Assembly: GCF_000242895.2 (NCBI RefSeq)
Contig: NC_021171.1
Span: forward strand, 3,506,001 to 3,570,000
Direction: 5' to 3'
From: Bacillus sp. 1NLA3E
GTDB lineage: Bacteria; Bacillota; Bacilli; Bacillales; Cytobacillaceae
DNA length: 64,000 bases
Shown: positions 9,357 through 17,739 of the stretch, one piece after another
Layout of the letters: every line of letters begins with the position of its first letter
Numbering within the stretch: position 1 is the stretch's first letter
The notes under the pieces: model-generated
What the model was told of the DNA's origin: nothing
Database searches by the model: none
Seen by the model: the letters and a program-made list of their open reading frames with translations, nothing else
Made by a program: the position numbers and the translations under genes

Positions 9357-9385
9357 GATTTCCGCTACATAGCTTCATTTTTCAA

Positions 9386-9419
9386 AAGGCTGCACTTCCC
9401 TTGCAGCCTTCTTTTTTTT
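9386..9419 (+). terminator. Terminator after yqzM
   Basis: A perfect 9-bp stem, AAGGCTGCA/TGCAGCCTT (9386-9394 with 9402-9410), is followed by CTTTTTTTT. Confidence 0.93.
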
Positions 9420-9657
9420 GGCTGTTTTCGTAAACTTTGTTGCTATTTACTAAAGAGAAGTGTGGTTAATTTCCGCTCCAGGATGCTCGCTTTCCGCGGG
9501 GCGGGCGGTGAGCATCCTCGGCGCTTAGCGCCTGTGGGGTCTCACCTGTCCCGCTGCTCCCGCAGGAGTCTCGCACCTTCCGCTCCAATCAACTTCTGTA
9601 TCAGCGGTTTTCTTACCAAAAACATATTAAAAAACGACAATCTTTTTGAAAAGAGCC
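9420..9657. repeat. Palindromic dispersed repeat, copy A (subfamily A/F)
   Basis: The core (9465-9593, 129 bp) begins GTTAATTTCCGCTCC and ends CGCTCCAATCAAC. It can fold into a long GC-rich hairpin around GGCGCTTAGCGCC. The whole unit is bounded by an outer inverted repeat, GGCTGTTTTC (9420-9429) and GAAAAGAGCC (9648-9657). About 40 bp of left flank and about 30 bp of right flank are shared with copy F at 44338-46272. The open frames crossing it are by-products of its composition. The rest of the gap to comEC (9658-9779) shows nothing recognisable. Confidence 0.85.
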
Positions 9658-9779
9658 ATTTTTTAACTATGCTACAGTGGATGCTGTTTTACCAACAAAA
9701 AATGTACGCTAGGGAAATGATTAACATCAGAAGTCCGAATTCAACAAGAAGTTTGAGGGGTATTTCGGTTTACCCTATA

Positions 9780-12095
9780 CTATGGAATCCACACTGAAAA
9801 AGTTCCTTTTCCTCTTTTAAAAATGTATGTAATCGCCCCATGTTGGTCGGTCCGTAAAATTTGAACAGAATGTTCCTGTAAGCGGGAAATCACCTCTGGT
9901 TTTGGGTGTCCATATCGGTTTTTTTCTCCTACCGATATAACTGCCACTTCGGGATGATATTGCCTAAGTAGCTCTTCTGATGTAGATGATTGACTGCCAT
10001 GGTGCCCTACTTTTAATATGTCAATTTGCAGTGAGGGGTGTTTCTTAATAAGTTTCTTTTCCATTTCTTCTTCCATGTCACCGGTAAACAACCATGACAA
10101 TCCTCCTAACTTAACATAAATAACGACGGACCCATTATTTTTATCTACCCCTTCCATTTCTACAGGCGGTGATAATATTTGAAAATGGCTTGTTCCAATC
10201 TTCCAGCCCGCTCCTTCTGAAACATAAGTGATTGTAATGGCTTTTCGTTTCGCCAAATTGATTATTTCTCCTTCGAGATCTGATTGATTTTTTACTTTTG
10301 GTAACAAAATTTCCTTAACATTCAGTCCTTCCATTACCGATTCTGCTCCTCCCATATGATCGTAATCTCCATGGGTCAAAATTAATTTGTCAATCGAACT
10401 AATTCCTTTACTTTTGATAAAGGGAATGATCACATCCTTCCCCACCTCAAAGCTTTGATTCTTTTCCTGCCATTCCTCTTTACCAAATGGAACGATTCCC
10501 CCTGTATCAATAAGGTATTTTCCCTGATGATAGGGCAGTTTTATGAAAATCGCATCCCCTTGTCCAACATCAATAAAGGTGATTTCTCCATATGGGTCCA
10601 TTATGTTCACAATAATTTGCAATAGAATGGGGAGCACCAATAAAATTGTCACTTTCACCACTTTTTTCGGTGTCCTTTCCCAATGAAAAAATACTACTGT
10701 AATGCTAACAATATAGATCAAAAGCAGCAAAACCCCGGGACGCCCTAGAGTAATCATTTGAAACGGTAGTAGTGAAAGCCACTCAATGAGGCGGTTGGCG
10801 AAACTGATGGTTTGATTCGTTATCCATAATAACGGTTCAAATAGAACCCCAAAAAAAGGGTGGAGAATAAATACAAAAAAAATAAACGGAGTAAGAATGA
10901 CCGAGAAGAATGAAACAAATAGAAAATTAGCAAGCAAGGACAAAACCGAGAATTCGTAAAAATGAAACAGAATAATGGGCAAAGTGGACATTTGAGCAAT
11001 CATGGATGTAAGTAGTAATTGTGAAATGGGTCCCTGACCATTTGAAAGGAAAACAGTGGATAGAAGGAGCGAAGCACTTGCGATAAATGTTAGTTGAAAT
11101 CCAACATCAAAAATGAGGAAAGGACCAAAGAACAATGACAATAATAATGCAATACTTAATGCATCTAAGGGTTGTATCCTATTGTTGCTTACCTTCAAGC
11201 TAATTAATATGACCAACATCATTAAAACTGCCCTGACAACAGAGGCAGTTGCACCCGTCAACAAGGCATAGAAAGGTAGAAAAACGAGCAAGATGTCAAT
11301 CATTTTTTCCCTAACAATACCTAATCTTATTCCGACTAAAAATAGAACACCCGTTAAAAAGCTGACCTGTAGTCCTGAAATCGCTAATAAATGCACAATT
11401 CCTATTTTTTGATAGGAGGAAACTAGTTCTGTTGACATAAAACTTCGTTCACCAAAAAGCAGAGCGATTGCGAGCGAGGCCATTGGCTCGGGAAAGTTTC
11501 CCTTAGCGTAGTCGATTCCTTGGTGGCGAACTTTTTCTGTGAAAGATAATAAAGTAGCTTTTTTGTGGGAACATGAGCGAATTGAGAGTTCATCAGGGGT
11601 TAATATCCAATAAATTTGTTTGTTCGCCAAATATTGTTGATAGCTGAAAGCATTGGGGTTTCGTGAGGATGATGGGGTTTCAAGCTGGCCGTTTATAGTA
11701 CATGTAGAACCATAGGTGAGTTGACTTTCAATTTTTCTTTTTTCTTGAAAAGATTTTATTCTGTATTGTAGTAATAGCTTCTCATCTGTTTTTTCATCCT
11801 TCACCGCGATTTTTAATTGATCACCGTCAATTTCCCATTGTTGCAATTGAACCGACAATAGCTTCTCGCTTCCGGTCAAGACGGTTTTATTCTTAGTGTT
11901 AGCGGTGACTCCGATTATGATAAATATAAGAAATACCATAATGAGGCAAACCATTTGTTTTACCGAAAAAGACTTACACCGATACAGGACATACGCATAC
12001 ATTAAAAAAATAAATAAAAATGGCAAAAAGTCAATTAAAGCACAAAATATCCCAAGTAGCGCACAAATAGAATAATAGATGCCCTTCCCCTTCAT
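9780..12095 (-). CDS. comEC: ComEC/Rec2 DNA uptake channel
   Basis: ComEC is the polytopic membrane protein that carries transforming single-stranded DNA across the cytoplasmic membrane. The protein is 771 residues (776 in B. subtilis). It has N-terminal hydrophobic segments, an OB-fold region (about 75-190), the Competence domain with many membrane helices (about 195-460), and a metallo-beta-lactamase domain (about 505-771) with THGDYDHMGG and VGHHGSQSS. The frame is intact. Unlike the usual tight coupling with comEB, an 87-base gap with a terminator precedes it. Its AAGGAGC ribosome binding site is good. If the upstream comEA stop is real, this channel may be unused for transformation. Confidence 0.96.
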   Translation of the reverse strand: MKGKGIYYSICALLGIFCALIDFLPFLFIFLMYAYVLYRCKSFSVKQMVCLIMVFLIFIIIGVTANTKNKTVLTGSEKLLSVQLQQWEIDGDQLKIAVKDEKTDEKLLLQYRIKSFQEKRKIESQLTYGSTCTINGQLETPSSSRNPNAFSYQQYLANKQIYWILTPDELSIRSCSHKKATLLSFTEKVRHQGIDYAKGNFPEPMASLAIALLFGERSFMSTELVSSYQKIGIVHLLAISGLQVSFLTGVLFLVGIRLGIVREKMIDILLVFLPFYALLTGATASVVRAVLMMLVILISLKVSNNRIQPLDALSIALLLSLFFGPFLIFDVGFQLTFIASASLLLSTVFLSNGQGPISQLLLTSMIAQMSTLPIILFHFYEFSVLSLLANFLFVSFFSVILTPFIFFVFILHPFFGVLFEPLLWITNQTISFANRLIEWLSLLPFQMITLGRPGVLLLLIYIVSITVVFFHWERTPKKVVKVTILLVLPILLQIIVNIMDPYGEITFIDVGQGDAIFIKLPYHQGKYLIDTGGIVPFGKEEWQEKNQSFEVGKDVIIPFIKSKGISSIDKLILTHGDYDHMGGAESVMEGLNVKEILLPKVKNQSDLEGEIINLAKRKAITITYVSEGAGWKIGTSHFQILSPPVEMEGVDKNNGSVVIYVKLGGLSWLFTGDMEEEMEKKLIKKHPSLQIDILKVGHHGSQSSTSEELLRQYHPEVAVISVGEKNRYGHPKPEVISRLQEHSVQILRTDQHGAITYIFKRGKGTFSVWIP

Positions 12096-12150
12096 AGTAC
12101 TTGCTCCTTAATTAATATTGGCTAACCAAAAGTTTCAGCAGCGCATGTTT

Positions 12151-12185
12151 AAAAAGCCGCCGGAACATCAACCGGCGGTTTTTTA
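12151..12185 (-). terminator. Terminator between comEB and comEC
   Basis: CCGCCGG (12157-12163) pairs with CCGGCGG (12172-12178) around an 8-base loop. A5 on the left gives a minus-strand T-tract and T6 on the right gives a plus-strand one. It lies at the end of comEB and would lower or stop read-through into comEC. Confidence 0.82.
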
Positions 12186-12743
12186 TTCCCGAAACAGTGC
12201 ATTTGCTGTTTCAGTCAATTGTGATAAAGTTTCTTTTTTGACACCATTTTTCTCAAGTTCCGATAATAATAATGTAACAAAATCAGTTTTTTCTTGGTTA
12301 TTCCAATTAATAGAATGACTACTATTAACTTGTTCAACATGGACATTTGCCGTCGAAAATAACTCTAGTGCATATGGATGATTTTTATAATCTTCAGCAT
12401 AATATACTGTTTTAATCCCAGCTTGAATAATGGCTTTACAGCATTGTAGACACGGAAAATGTGTCACATAAATATCTGAGCCTGAGGTAGGTACTCCGAA
12501 TTTCGCACATTGTAGGAGCGCATTCATTTCAGCATGAATGGTTCTGACACAATGATTATCAATTACATAACACCCCTTATCGATACAGTGATCCCCACCG
12601 GCGATAGAACCGTTATAACCTCCAGCGATAATCCGTTTATCTCTGACAATCGTCGCCCCAACTGTCAATCGGGTACAGGTGCTTCTAAGTGCTAACAGGT
12701 GACTTTGCGCTAAAAAATACTCATTCCAAGAAATGCGTTCCAA
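12183..12743 (-). CDS. comEB: ComEB, dCMP deaminase family protein
   Basis: A zinc-dependent cytidine/deoxycytidylate deaminase of 186 residues. HAEMNALLQC supplies the zinc His and catalytic Glu, and PCLQCCKA the two zinc cysteines. The frame is open 34 codons further upstream, but TTG at 12741-12743 has GGGAGG 8 bases before it and yields the family N-terminus (MERISWNEYF), so it is chosen. In B. subtilis comEB is not needed for transformation although it sits in the comE operon; the enzyme is predicted to make dUMP. It follows comEA with a gap of about 108 bases. Confidence 0.93.
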   Translation of the reverse strand: MERISWNEYFLAQSHLLALRSTCTRLTVGATIVRDKRIIAGGYNGSIAGGDHCIDKGCYVIDNHCVRTIHAEMNALLQCAKFGVPTSGSDIYVTHFPCLQCCKAIIQAGIKTVYYAEDYKNHPYALELFSTANVHVEQVNSSHSINWNNQEKTDFVTLLLSELEKNGVKKETLSQLTETANALFRE

Positions 12744-12851
12744 TGATTTTTCCTCCCTCAATTTCCAGATATTTCTCCGCTTATCATGCCAATAAGGGTG
12801 TGCATGCAGTTTCTTATATAAAGCTAGTACTACCCTATTCTGCAAGAGAAT

Positions 12852-13490
12852 TTAATCAATGGCAATCTTATCTTTCAATTTTTCAAAAGTTTTTTCACCT
12901 ATACCACTTATGGACTGGATATCCTCGATTGATTTGAATGGACCCGTCGTTGTACGGTATTCAATGATTGCTGCCGATTTTGAAGGACCAATGCCTGGCA
13001 AGGTTTCAAGCTCTGCTTCATCTGCAGAATTGATATTGATTTTATTAGATTCTGACCCAAGGGAACCTGCACTCAGTCCCCCATTTGATGATTGGACGAA
13101 GCCTTGTGTCTCTTGAACTAACTCACCGACCATTGGAATATACAGGACCATTTCATCTTCAACATGCATCGCTAAATTCACTTTTGATTCATCAGCATTG
13201 TCCGATAAACCACCCGCTCTTTTAATTATTTCTACTACTCTCTCCCCCTCTCTGGCCTCGTAAACACCTGGATTTTTAATAGCTCCCTATAAATCAACCA
13301 TTATTTTCTGCGTGACCTTTTTAGTCGCTTCCGTTTGTTCATTTTTTATCTCAGAAGTTTCTGTTGGAATATTTTCATTAGAGGGGAGGGTTGGGGGGGG
13401 GGCAGGTGAAAAAAAGTAATAAACGGATAAAAATACCACGAGTAATATTACTGAAACGAAAATTTTATACTCCTTAATCCATTCTTTCAA
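12852..13490 (-). pseudogene. comEA: comEA, DNA receptor gene interrupted by an in-frame TAG
   Basis: ComEA is the membrane-bound receptor that pulls DNA through the cell wall during transformation. Read as one frame, the locus gives a TTG start at 13488-13490, a membrane anchor (about residues 9-27), a Pro/Glu/Thr-rich linker, the SLBB domain, and two helix-hairpin-helix motifs (LETLPGIGPSKSAAI and IQSISGIGEKTFEK). The frame stops at TAG 13287-13289, codon 68, where the family has Lys in the D-(I/L)-K-G-A motif at the start of SLBB; reading continues in the same frame. A single A-to-T change of AAG would explain it. A C10 tract lies upstream in the linker. It is either a true nonsense mutation or a sequencing error. 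Confidence 0.85.
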
Positions 13491-13577
13491 TTCGTACCAT
13501 TCCTTTCAATAGTTATATTCCTGCATATACTTTCATATGGTTATATGAGAAACCTGCTTTTAAAGGAGGATAGAGCG

Positions 13578-14399
13578 ATGAAAACTGGAATCATAGGGGT
13601 AGGTAACATGGGAAGGATAATAACAGAGGCTATGCTTGATGAAAAGGCTGTTTCTCCTTCTGACATGACAATTGTAAATCGATCAAAGAAAAAAGCCCTT
13701 GAGCTTAAAAATATATATCCAGCTATTACAGTGGTTGACGAACCGGCACATGTGGCAAAGCGGTCCGACTTAATTTTCATTTGTGTGAAACCTCTAGATG
13801 TCTTAGGTGTCGTTCAAGATATTCGACCTTATTTAACACGAGAAAAGTGTCTTGTTTCTATTACAAGTCCTGTTAGTGTACACCAGTTGGAATCGATTGT
13901 TCCTTGCTCAGTAGCAAGGGCCATTCCAAGCATTACAAATCGAGCAAAAGCAGGCGTCTCGTTAATGACATTTGGCGAGAATTGTCGCGAGGAATGGAAA
14001 CAGAAACTGGTGCAATTATTATCAAGAATCTCCGTCCCTGTTGAAATCGAAGAGAAAGTAACCCGGGTAGCTTCAGACATGGTAAGCTGTGGTCCTGCCT
14101 TTTTTAGTTATTTAACACAACGATTTATATCTGCTGCGGTAAAGAAAACAGAAATTGACAAGGAAACGGCGATTACTTTAGCAAGTGAAATGTTAATTGG
14201 ACTTGGAGAATTGTTAAAAAATCAATACTATACATTACCCACGTTACAAGAAAAAGTATGTGTGAAAGGCGGAATTACCGGCGAAGGAATAAAAATATTA
14301 GAAGAAGAACTAGGAGATGTTTTTGAACATGTATTTTTAGCGACACAACAAAAATATAAAGAAGACTTGGAGAAAGTCAGGAAACAATTCCATTTATAA
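13578..14399 (+). CDS. comER: ComER, pyrroline-5-carboxylate reductase-like protein
   Basis: A protein of the ProC family, 273 residues, the same as B. subtilis ComER. A Rossmann NAD(P)-binding motif opens the protein (IIGVGNMGRI), and the ProC-type dimerisation domain follows with SDMVSCGPAFFSYL and VCVKGGITGEGIKIL. The frame opens 11 codons earlier, but AAAGGAGG at 13562-13569 points to the ATG at 13578. It is divergent from comEA, as in B. subtilis. It is not required for competence there, and links to sporulation have been reported. No ComK-type box was seen in the comEA-comER gap. Confidence 0.93.
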   Translation: MKTGIIGVGNMGRIITEAMLDEKAVSPSDMTIVNRSKKKALELKNIYPAITVVDEPAHVAKRSDLIFICVKPLDVLGVVQDIRPYLTREKCLVSITSPVSVHQLESIVPCSVARAIPSITNRAKAGVSLMTFGENCREEWKQKLVQLLSRISVPVEIEEKVTRVASDMVSCGPAFFSYLTQRFISAAVKKTEIDKETAITLASEMLIGLGELLKNQYYTLPTLQEKVCVKGGITGEGIKILEEELGDVFEHVFLATQQKYKEDLEKVRKQFHL

Positions 14400-14491
14400 C
14401 ATTCTTTATTTTTTTAAAAAATCCTGCGAAATTATTAAGTTTTTTTAGAAATATCAAATAAAGAAAAGCCATCGTTAAAATGATGGCTAAG

Positions 14492-14529
14492 ATTGTCGAG
14501 AAAAGGTATTTTTCTCGGCAATTTTTTTG
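14492..14529 (+). terminator. Terminator after comER
   Basis: ATTGTCGAGAAAA pairs with TTTTCTCGGCAAT (one G-U pair), followed by T7. It belongs to a group of look-alike hairpins sharing TGTCGAGA in this window. A GCCATC/GATGGC hairpin (14468-14488) lies just before it and recurs beside the yqeM terminator. Confidence 0.88.
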
Positions 14530-14558
14530 GTTTATCTTTTTAATCTGCTAAATGGCCG

Positions 14559-14594
14559 GTTGATTTCCGCTCCGGGTGCTTCGCTCCAATCAAC
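14559..14594. repeat. Miniature derivative G of the palindromic repeat
   Basis: This 36-bp sequence has only the two ends of the dispersed repeat: GTTGATTTCCGCTCC from one end and CGCTCCAATCAAC from the other, with a few bases between. It looks like an internal deletion of the 131-bp core. Confidence 0.7.
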
Positions 14595-14609
14595 CTAGGG
14601 GCAAATCCC

Positions 14610-14950
14610 CTAAAGAACTGCAACACACCTTTTGTAGTCTAGCCAAGTGTGTTGCAATTTTTTAATACTTTGGCAGGCTGCCATAAGGAGAGACTGTTCA
14701 CTTACATTCTTCATTCCCCTAACCGGAAGTAGCGAAGCCCATTCGTCACTTTTTAAGTCTGCGAAGCTTCGCTCAATTATTTCCTTCCTAAATTTATAAA
14801 GTATTTTTCCTGATTTAGATACCTTTTCCTTGTGTTGCTCCCATACATGTCATGTTACAACTTTAAATTTGTTTTTTGACCGTGTACATTGGGATAGTAG
14901 TGGGCAGTACTCAAAATATTCCCGAGTATCCACTTCTTTTTTGTAACCTT
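14610..14950 (-). pseudogene. Decayed IS1182-type transposase, C-terminal part
   Basis: Translated on the minus strand, this stretch gives EYFEYCPLLSQCTRSKN, then HVWEQHKEKV, KFRKEIIERSFADLK, RGMKNVSEQSLLMAACQ and SIKKL before a TAG at 14610-14612. These are recognisable pieces of the C-terminal DDE region of IS1182-family transposases. The reading is broken by a TGA, and the HGLRYFRL-like segment appears only in another frame, so two compensating frameshifts are inferred. It is a different subgroup from the intact transposase at 44.5 kb. Upstream of about 14950 nothing certain remains. A 10-bp hairpin (TGCAACACAC/GTGTGTTGCA, 14619-14656) lies inside it. Confidence 0.75.
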
Positions 14951-15144
14951 GTGTTTATCTGCGTTTGCCTTTATGTGTGTAGAAACTGTAATTAAAACAC
15001 ACGCCAACCATCATATGAGTTATCGCTAGAAGAACAATCTTATCAAAAAGATCTTGGAAAATATTTGTATCCTTATTACAGTGTTGACAATTTTAACTAA
15101 TCCTAGAGTGGTGTGGAACTGATCAGAACTAATTCATCCTTTTG

Positions 15145-15398
15145 GCTTAAACATTGATTTCACCACTTATTTTTATTATTTATTGGTTGAGTGGAAGGTC
15201 TGAATTGGAACCGCCATGTTGATTGGAGTGGAAGGCGCGAAGACTCCTGCGGGAGCAGCGGGACAGGTGAGACCCCGCAGGCGTTTAGCGCCGAGGAGGC
15301 TCACCGCCCGCCCCTAAGGTGCGCGAAGCGTCTGGAACGGAAATCAACAGACCTATTGAACAGCCTATTTATTAATAATTATTAATAATATTATAGCG
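15145..15398. repeat. Palindromic dispersed repeat, copy B (subfamily B/C)
   Basis: The core is 15218-15348 (131 bp), from GTTGATTGGAGTGG to GGAAATCAAC, in the opposite orientation to copy A. About 70 bp on one side and 50 bp on the other are nearly identical to the flanks of copy C at 24270-24520. The total unit is therefore about 250 bp and includes GCTTAAACATTGATTTCAC at one end and AGACCTATTGAACAG at the other. The 64-codon frame crossing it is not a credible gene. Confidence 0.85.
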
Positions 15399-15431
15399 AA
15401 TGACCGCGGTTAATCATTAAAGTTTTTAGGC

Positions 15432-15464
15432 GAAATAAAGGCTGTCGAGAGTTTCTCGACAGCC
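15432..15464 (-). terminator. Terminator after yqeM
   Basis: GGCTGTCGAGA (15440-15450) and TCTCGACAGCC (15454-15464) form a perfect 11-bp stem followed on the minus strand by TTTATTT. A GCCATC/GATGGC hairpin at 15468-15488 stands between it and the gene. Confidence 0.88.
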
Positions 15465-15494
15465 TGAGCCATCGTTAAAATGATGGCTTTTTCT

Positions 15495-16241
15495 TTATTG
15501 TTTTTTTGCTGTAAAAAAAATTCTTTCGGAATGCTTATGAGGTTCATTATCGCTAAAATCCGCTGATACATCTAGCAATTGAAATCCAGCTTCGTTTAAC
15601 CACTGTTCATATTGATCGATGGAGTAAGTCCGTTGCAAGTGCAGTTCATCAAATCGATCATATTGACCTGTAGTGTCATCCAACACAAAAAAACTTAAAT
15701 CATGCTCGACACTATTAGGCCATTCGCCTTCAAAGCATTGCCAAATATAAGAGATCTTTTCATCATTCAGGGAGAAGTTTCCACCTTTAAATATCTCATT
15801 CATTTTAAACAGAGAATGAACATCAAACATAAACAATCCCTCTGGTTGTAAATGTTCAAATACACGCTGAAAAGTTTTGATAACCTCTTCCTCTGTTTGT
15901 AAATAATTTAATGAATCGCAAAAAATAGTGATGACATCAAATTGGCCGAAACCTTCCATTTCCGTCATGTTTTGCTGAAAAAAGTGAATCGACAAGCCTC
16001 TATCTGCTGCCTTTGCATGGGCAACAGCTAACATGTCATCAGAGAGGTCAACTCCCGTTACAGCAAAACCCGCTTCAGCTAGCCAAACAGACAATTCACC
16101 AGTCCCACATGCCACATCTAAGATGGAATGCGCTTGAACTTGGTACTTCTTAGCTTGACTAACAACCTTTTCAACCCATGCATCGTAGGGTGTATCTTTC
16201 ATTAATTCATCATAAAGATAGGCGAACCTATTATAGGTCAT
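15495..16241 (-). CDS. yqeM: YqeM, SAM-dependent methyltransferase
   Basis: A class I methyltransferase of 248 residues. Motif I is LDVACGTGELS near residues 41-51, with the acidic VTGVDLSDDML next and ITIFCDSLNYL as the post-II region. The target is not known. It overlaps the end of rsfS by 4 bases and closes the yqeH-aroE-yhbY-nadD-yqeK-rsfS-yqeM operon, so it is translationally coupled to a ribosome silencing factor. In B. subtilis it has the same position. Confidence 0.93.
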   Translation of the reverse strand: MTYNRFAYLYDELMKDTPYDAWVEKVVSQAKKYQVQAHSILDVACGTGELSVWLAEAGFAVTGVDLSDDMLAVAHAKAADRGLSIHFFQQNMTEMEGFGQFDVITIFCDSLNYLQTEEEVIKTFQRVFEHLQPEGLFMFDVHSLFKMNEIFKGGNFSLNDEKISYIWQCFEGEWPNSVEHDLSFFVLDDTTGQYDRFDELHLQRTYSIDQYEQWLNEAGFQLLDVSADFSDNEPHKHSERIFFTAKKQ

Positions 16242-16594
16242 TGATTTAACTCACTTAATACATTTTCAATCTTGGCATCGCCCCAAAGACGTTCGAGTTT
16301 ATAATAATTTCGCTCATCCTTATGGAATATATGGACAACCACATCGCCTAGATCAACCAAAATCCATCTAGCCTCTTCAAAACCTTCAATTCGTTTAACT
16401 GGTTGCTGTAATTCCTCAACTTTTTCTTTTATTTCACGGGCAATGGCCTGAACCTGTTTATCAGAATTCCCGTGGCAAATAACAAAATAATCTGCAATCA
16501 TTGAGATTCCTTGCATATTTAGGACGATTATATCTTCTGCCCTTTTATCATCCGCCGCTTTGACAACGGTTTTCAATAAGTTCTTTTCTGTCAT
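16238..16594 (-). CDS. rsfS: Ribosome silencing factor RsfS
   Basis: RsfS (YqeL, DUF143) binds ribosomal protein L14 on the 50S subunit and blocks joining with 30S, saving energy when nutrients fall. The product is 118 residues. Family blocks are clear: KAADDKRAEDI, IADYFVICHGNSDKQVQAI and the ARWILVDLGDVVVHIFH segment. The frame starts at a GTG six codons upstream, but AGGAGA lies 9 bases ahead of the ATG at 16594, which is preferred. The 3' end overlaps yqeM. Confidence 0.95.
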   Translation of the reverse strand: MTEKNLLKTVVKAADDKRAEDIIVLNMQGISMIADYFVICHGNSDKQVQAIAREIKEKVEELQQPVKRIEGFEEARWILVDLGDVVVHIFHKDERNYYKLERLWGDAKIENVLSELNQ

Positions 16595-16598
16595 AAAA

Positions 16599-17165
16599 TT
16601 ATTTCTCCTCACTATTTATGAGATAATTATAGGTTACAAACGTATCAGGAAAAACAGGTTGATTTTTCTTAAGTAAAAAAACAATTGTATTTTTCATCGC
16701 TTGAATTAGCGCAACTGTTAAATTGCCCTTCGCCATATCTCTTACTTCTTCCACACCTGGAAAGTGCCTTCCAGGCTCAATATAATCTGCTAAATAAATA
16801 ATTTTTTCAAGGGTGGTCATTTCCGGTCTTCCAGCGGTATGATATCGAATCGCATCCAATATTTCTACATCTGTTATCCCCGCTTCCTTTTCAACAAGAT
16901 AGGCACCCACTGGGGCATGCCATAGTTCACTATTAAATTGAAGAAGTAGGGGATTCATCCCTTGATCAATAATCGTTTGTTTCATTTCTTCCTTGGACCG
17001 AAACTTTGCATAGTCATGGAAAATTGCCGCTAACTCCGCTTTTTTTTGATCTGCGCCATATCTGTCGGCAAGGACAATAGCTGTTTCCATCACTCCAAGG
17101 GTGTGCTGGTAGCGATGATCCGTTAACTGGGGCTTCACTATTTTCAAAGCAGTTTCACGATTCAT
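16599..17165 (-). CDS. yqeK: YqeK, HD-domain Ap4A hydrolase
   Basis: An HD-superfamily metal-dependent phosphohydrolase; YqeK proteins have been shown to split diadenosine tetraphosphate symmetrically into two ADP. Metal-binding motifs are visible: [28 protein letters not shown] and AIRYHTAG, followed by ADYIEPGR. The ATG at 17165 is chosen (188 residues) over the longer frame because MNRETAL matches the family start. It overlaps the end of nadD by 11 bases, which suggests coupled translation. Confidence 0.94.
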   Translation of the reverse strand: MNRETALKIVKPQLTDHRYQHTLGVMETAIVLADRYGADQKKAELAAIFHDYAKFRSKEEMKQTIIDQGMNPLLLQFNSELWHAPVGAYLVEKEAGITDVEILDAIRYHTAGRPEMTTLEKIIYLADYIEPGRHFPGVEEVRDMAKGNLTVALIQAMKNTIVFLLKKNQPVFPDTFVTYNYLINSEEK

Positions 17166-17724
17166 ATAGCATATTCTCCTCAATATAAGTTCGAACTAGG
17201 TCTGGTACCAAATAGCGAATTGGTTTTTTTTCTTTAATTCGATTTCGGACTAATTTCGATGATACCCCCATCTCCGGCACCTTTACATTAATAATGGGAT
17301 AGATAGTTTCTTCAAGATAGTCTGGCCGGTTTACACCAACAAATTGGACCATCCTGATAAGTTCATCAATCTTGCTCCATTTTGGCAAATACTCAACCAT
17401 ATCCGCACCAATGATAAAATAAAACTCAAACCTTGGATATTTCTCCTTGACGAGTTTCATTGTATCAATCGTATAGGATCGCCCAGAGCGTTCGAGCTCT
17501 ATCTTTTCTATATAAAAATTAGGGTGTCCATCTATTGCTAATTCAAGCATGTTCAAGCGGTCAAGCGTACTGGCTCCGTCTGATTTTAGCTTATGCGGTG
17601 GCTCCTGGTTAGGCATAAACCAAATCTCATCTAATCTTAATTCATTTAAAACTTCATTAGCAATGAGCAGATGACCATTATGTGGAGGATCAAACGTGCC
17701 TCCGAGTATGCCGATTTTTTTCAA
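17155..17724 (-). CDS. nadD: Nicotinate-nucleotide adenylyltransferase
   Basis: NadD makes deamido-NAD from nicotinate mononucleotide and ATP, an essential step in NAD synthesis. It is 189 residues, typical in length. The nucleotidyltransferase fold is shown by [15 protein letters not shown] with the HxGH motif near residues 8-22, and by [11 protein letters not shown] near the C-terminus, which replaces the ISSTxxR motif. It sits 15 bases after yhbY and overlaps yqeK. Confidence 0.97.
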   Translation of the reverse strand: MKKIGILGGTFDPPHNGHLLIANEVLNELRLDEIWFMPNQEPPHKLKSDGASTLDRLNMLELAIDGHPNFYIEKIELERSGRSYTIDTMKLVKEKYPRFEFYFIIGADMVEYLPKWSKIDELIRMVQFVGVNRPDYLEETIYPIINVKVPEMGVSSKLVRNRIKEKKPIRYLVPDLVRTYIEENMLYES

Positions 17725-17739
17725 AACCAGCCCTCCTTG

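Noticed and set aside
9462-9797. 111-codon plus-strand frame across repeat copy A
   Set aside because: It simply reads through the GC-rich palindrome and has no ribosome binding site or family resemblance. Related repeat copies do not keep the frame.
12744-12845. 34-residue N-terminal extension of ComEB
   Set aside because: No ribosome binding site stands before the far start, while TTG at 12741-12743 has GGGAGG at the right distance and restores the family N-terminus.
13491-13577. ComK-binding boxes between comEA and comER
   Set aside because: No AAAA-N5-TTTT pairs with proper spacing could be seen.
15191-15385. 64-codon frame across repeat copy B
   Set aside because: The frame exists only because the repeat lacks stops on that strand; codon use and product look random.
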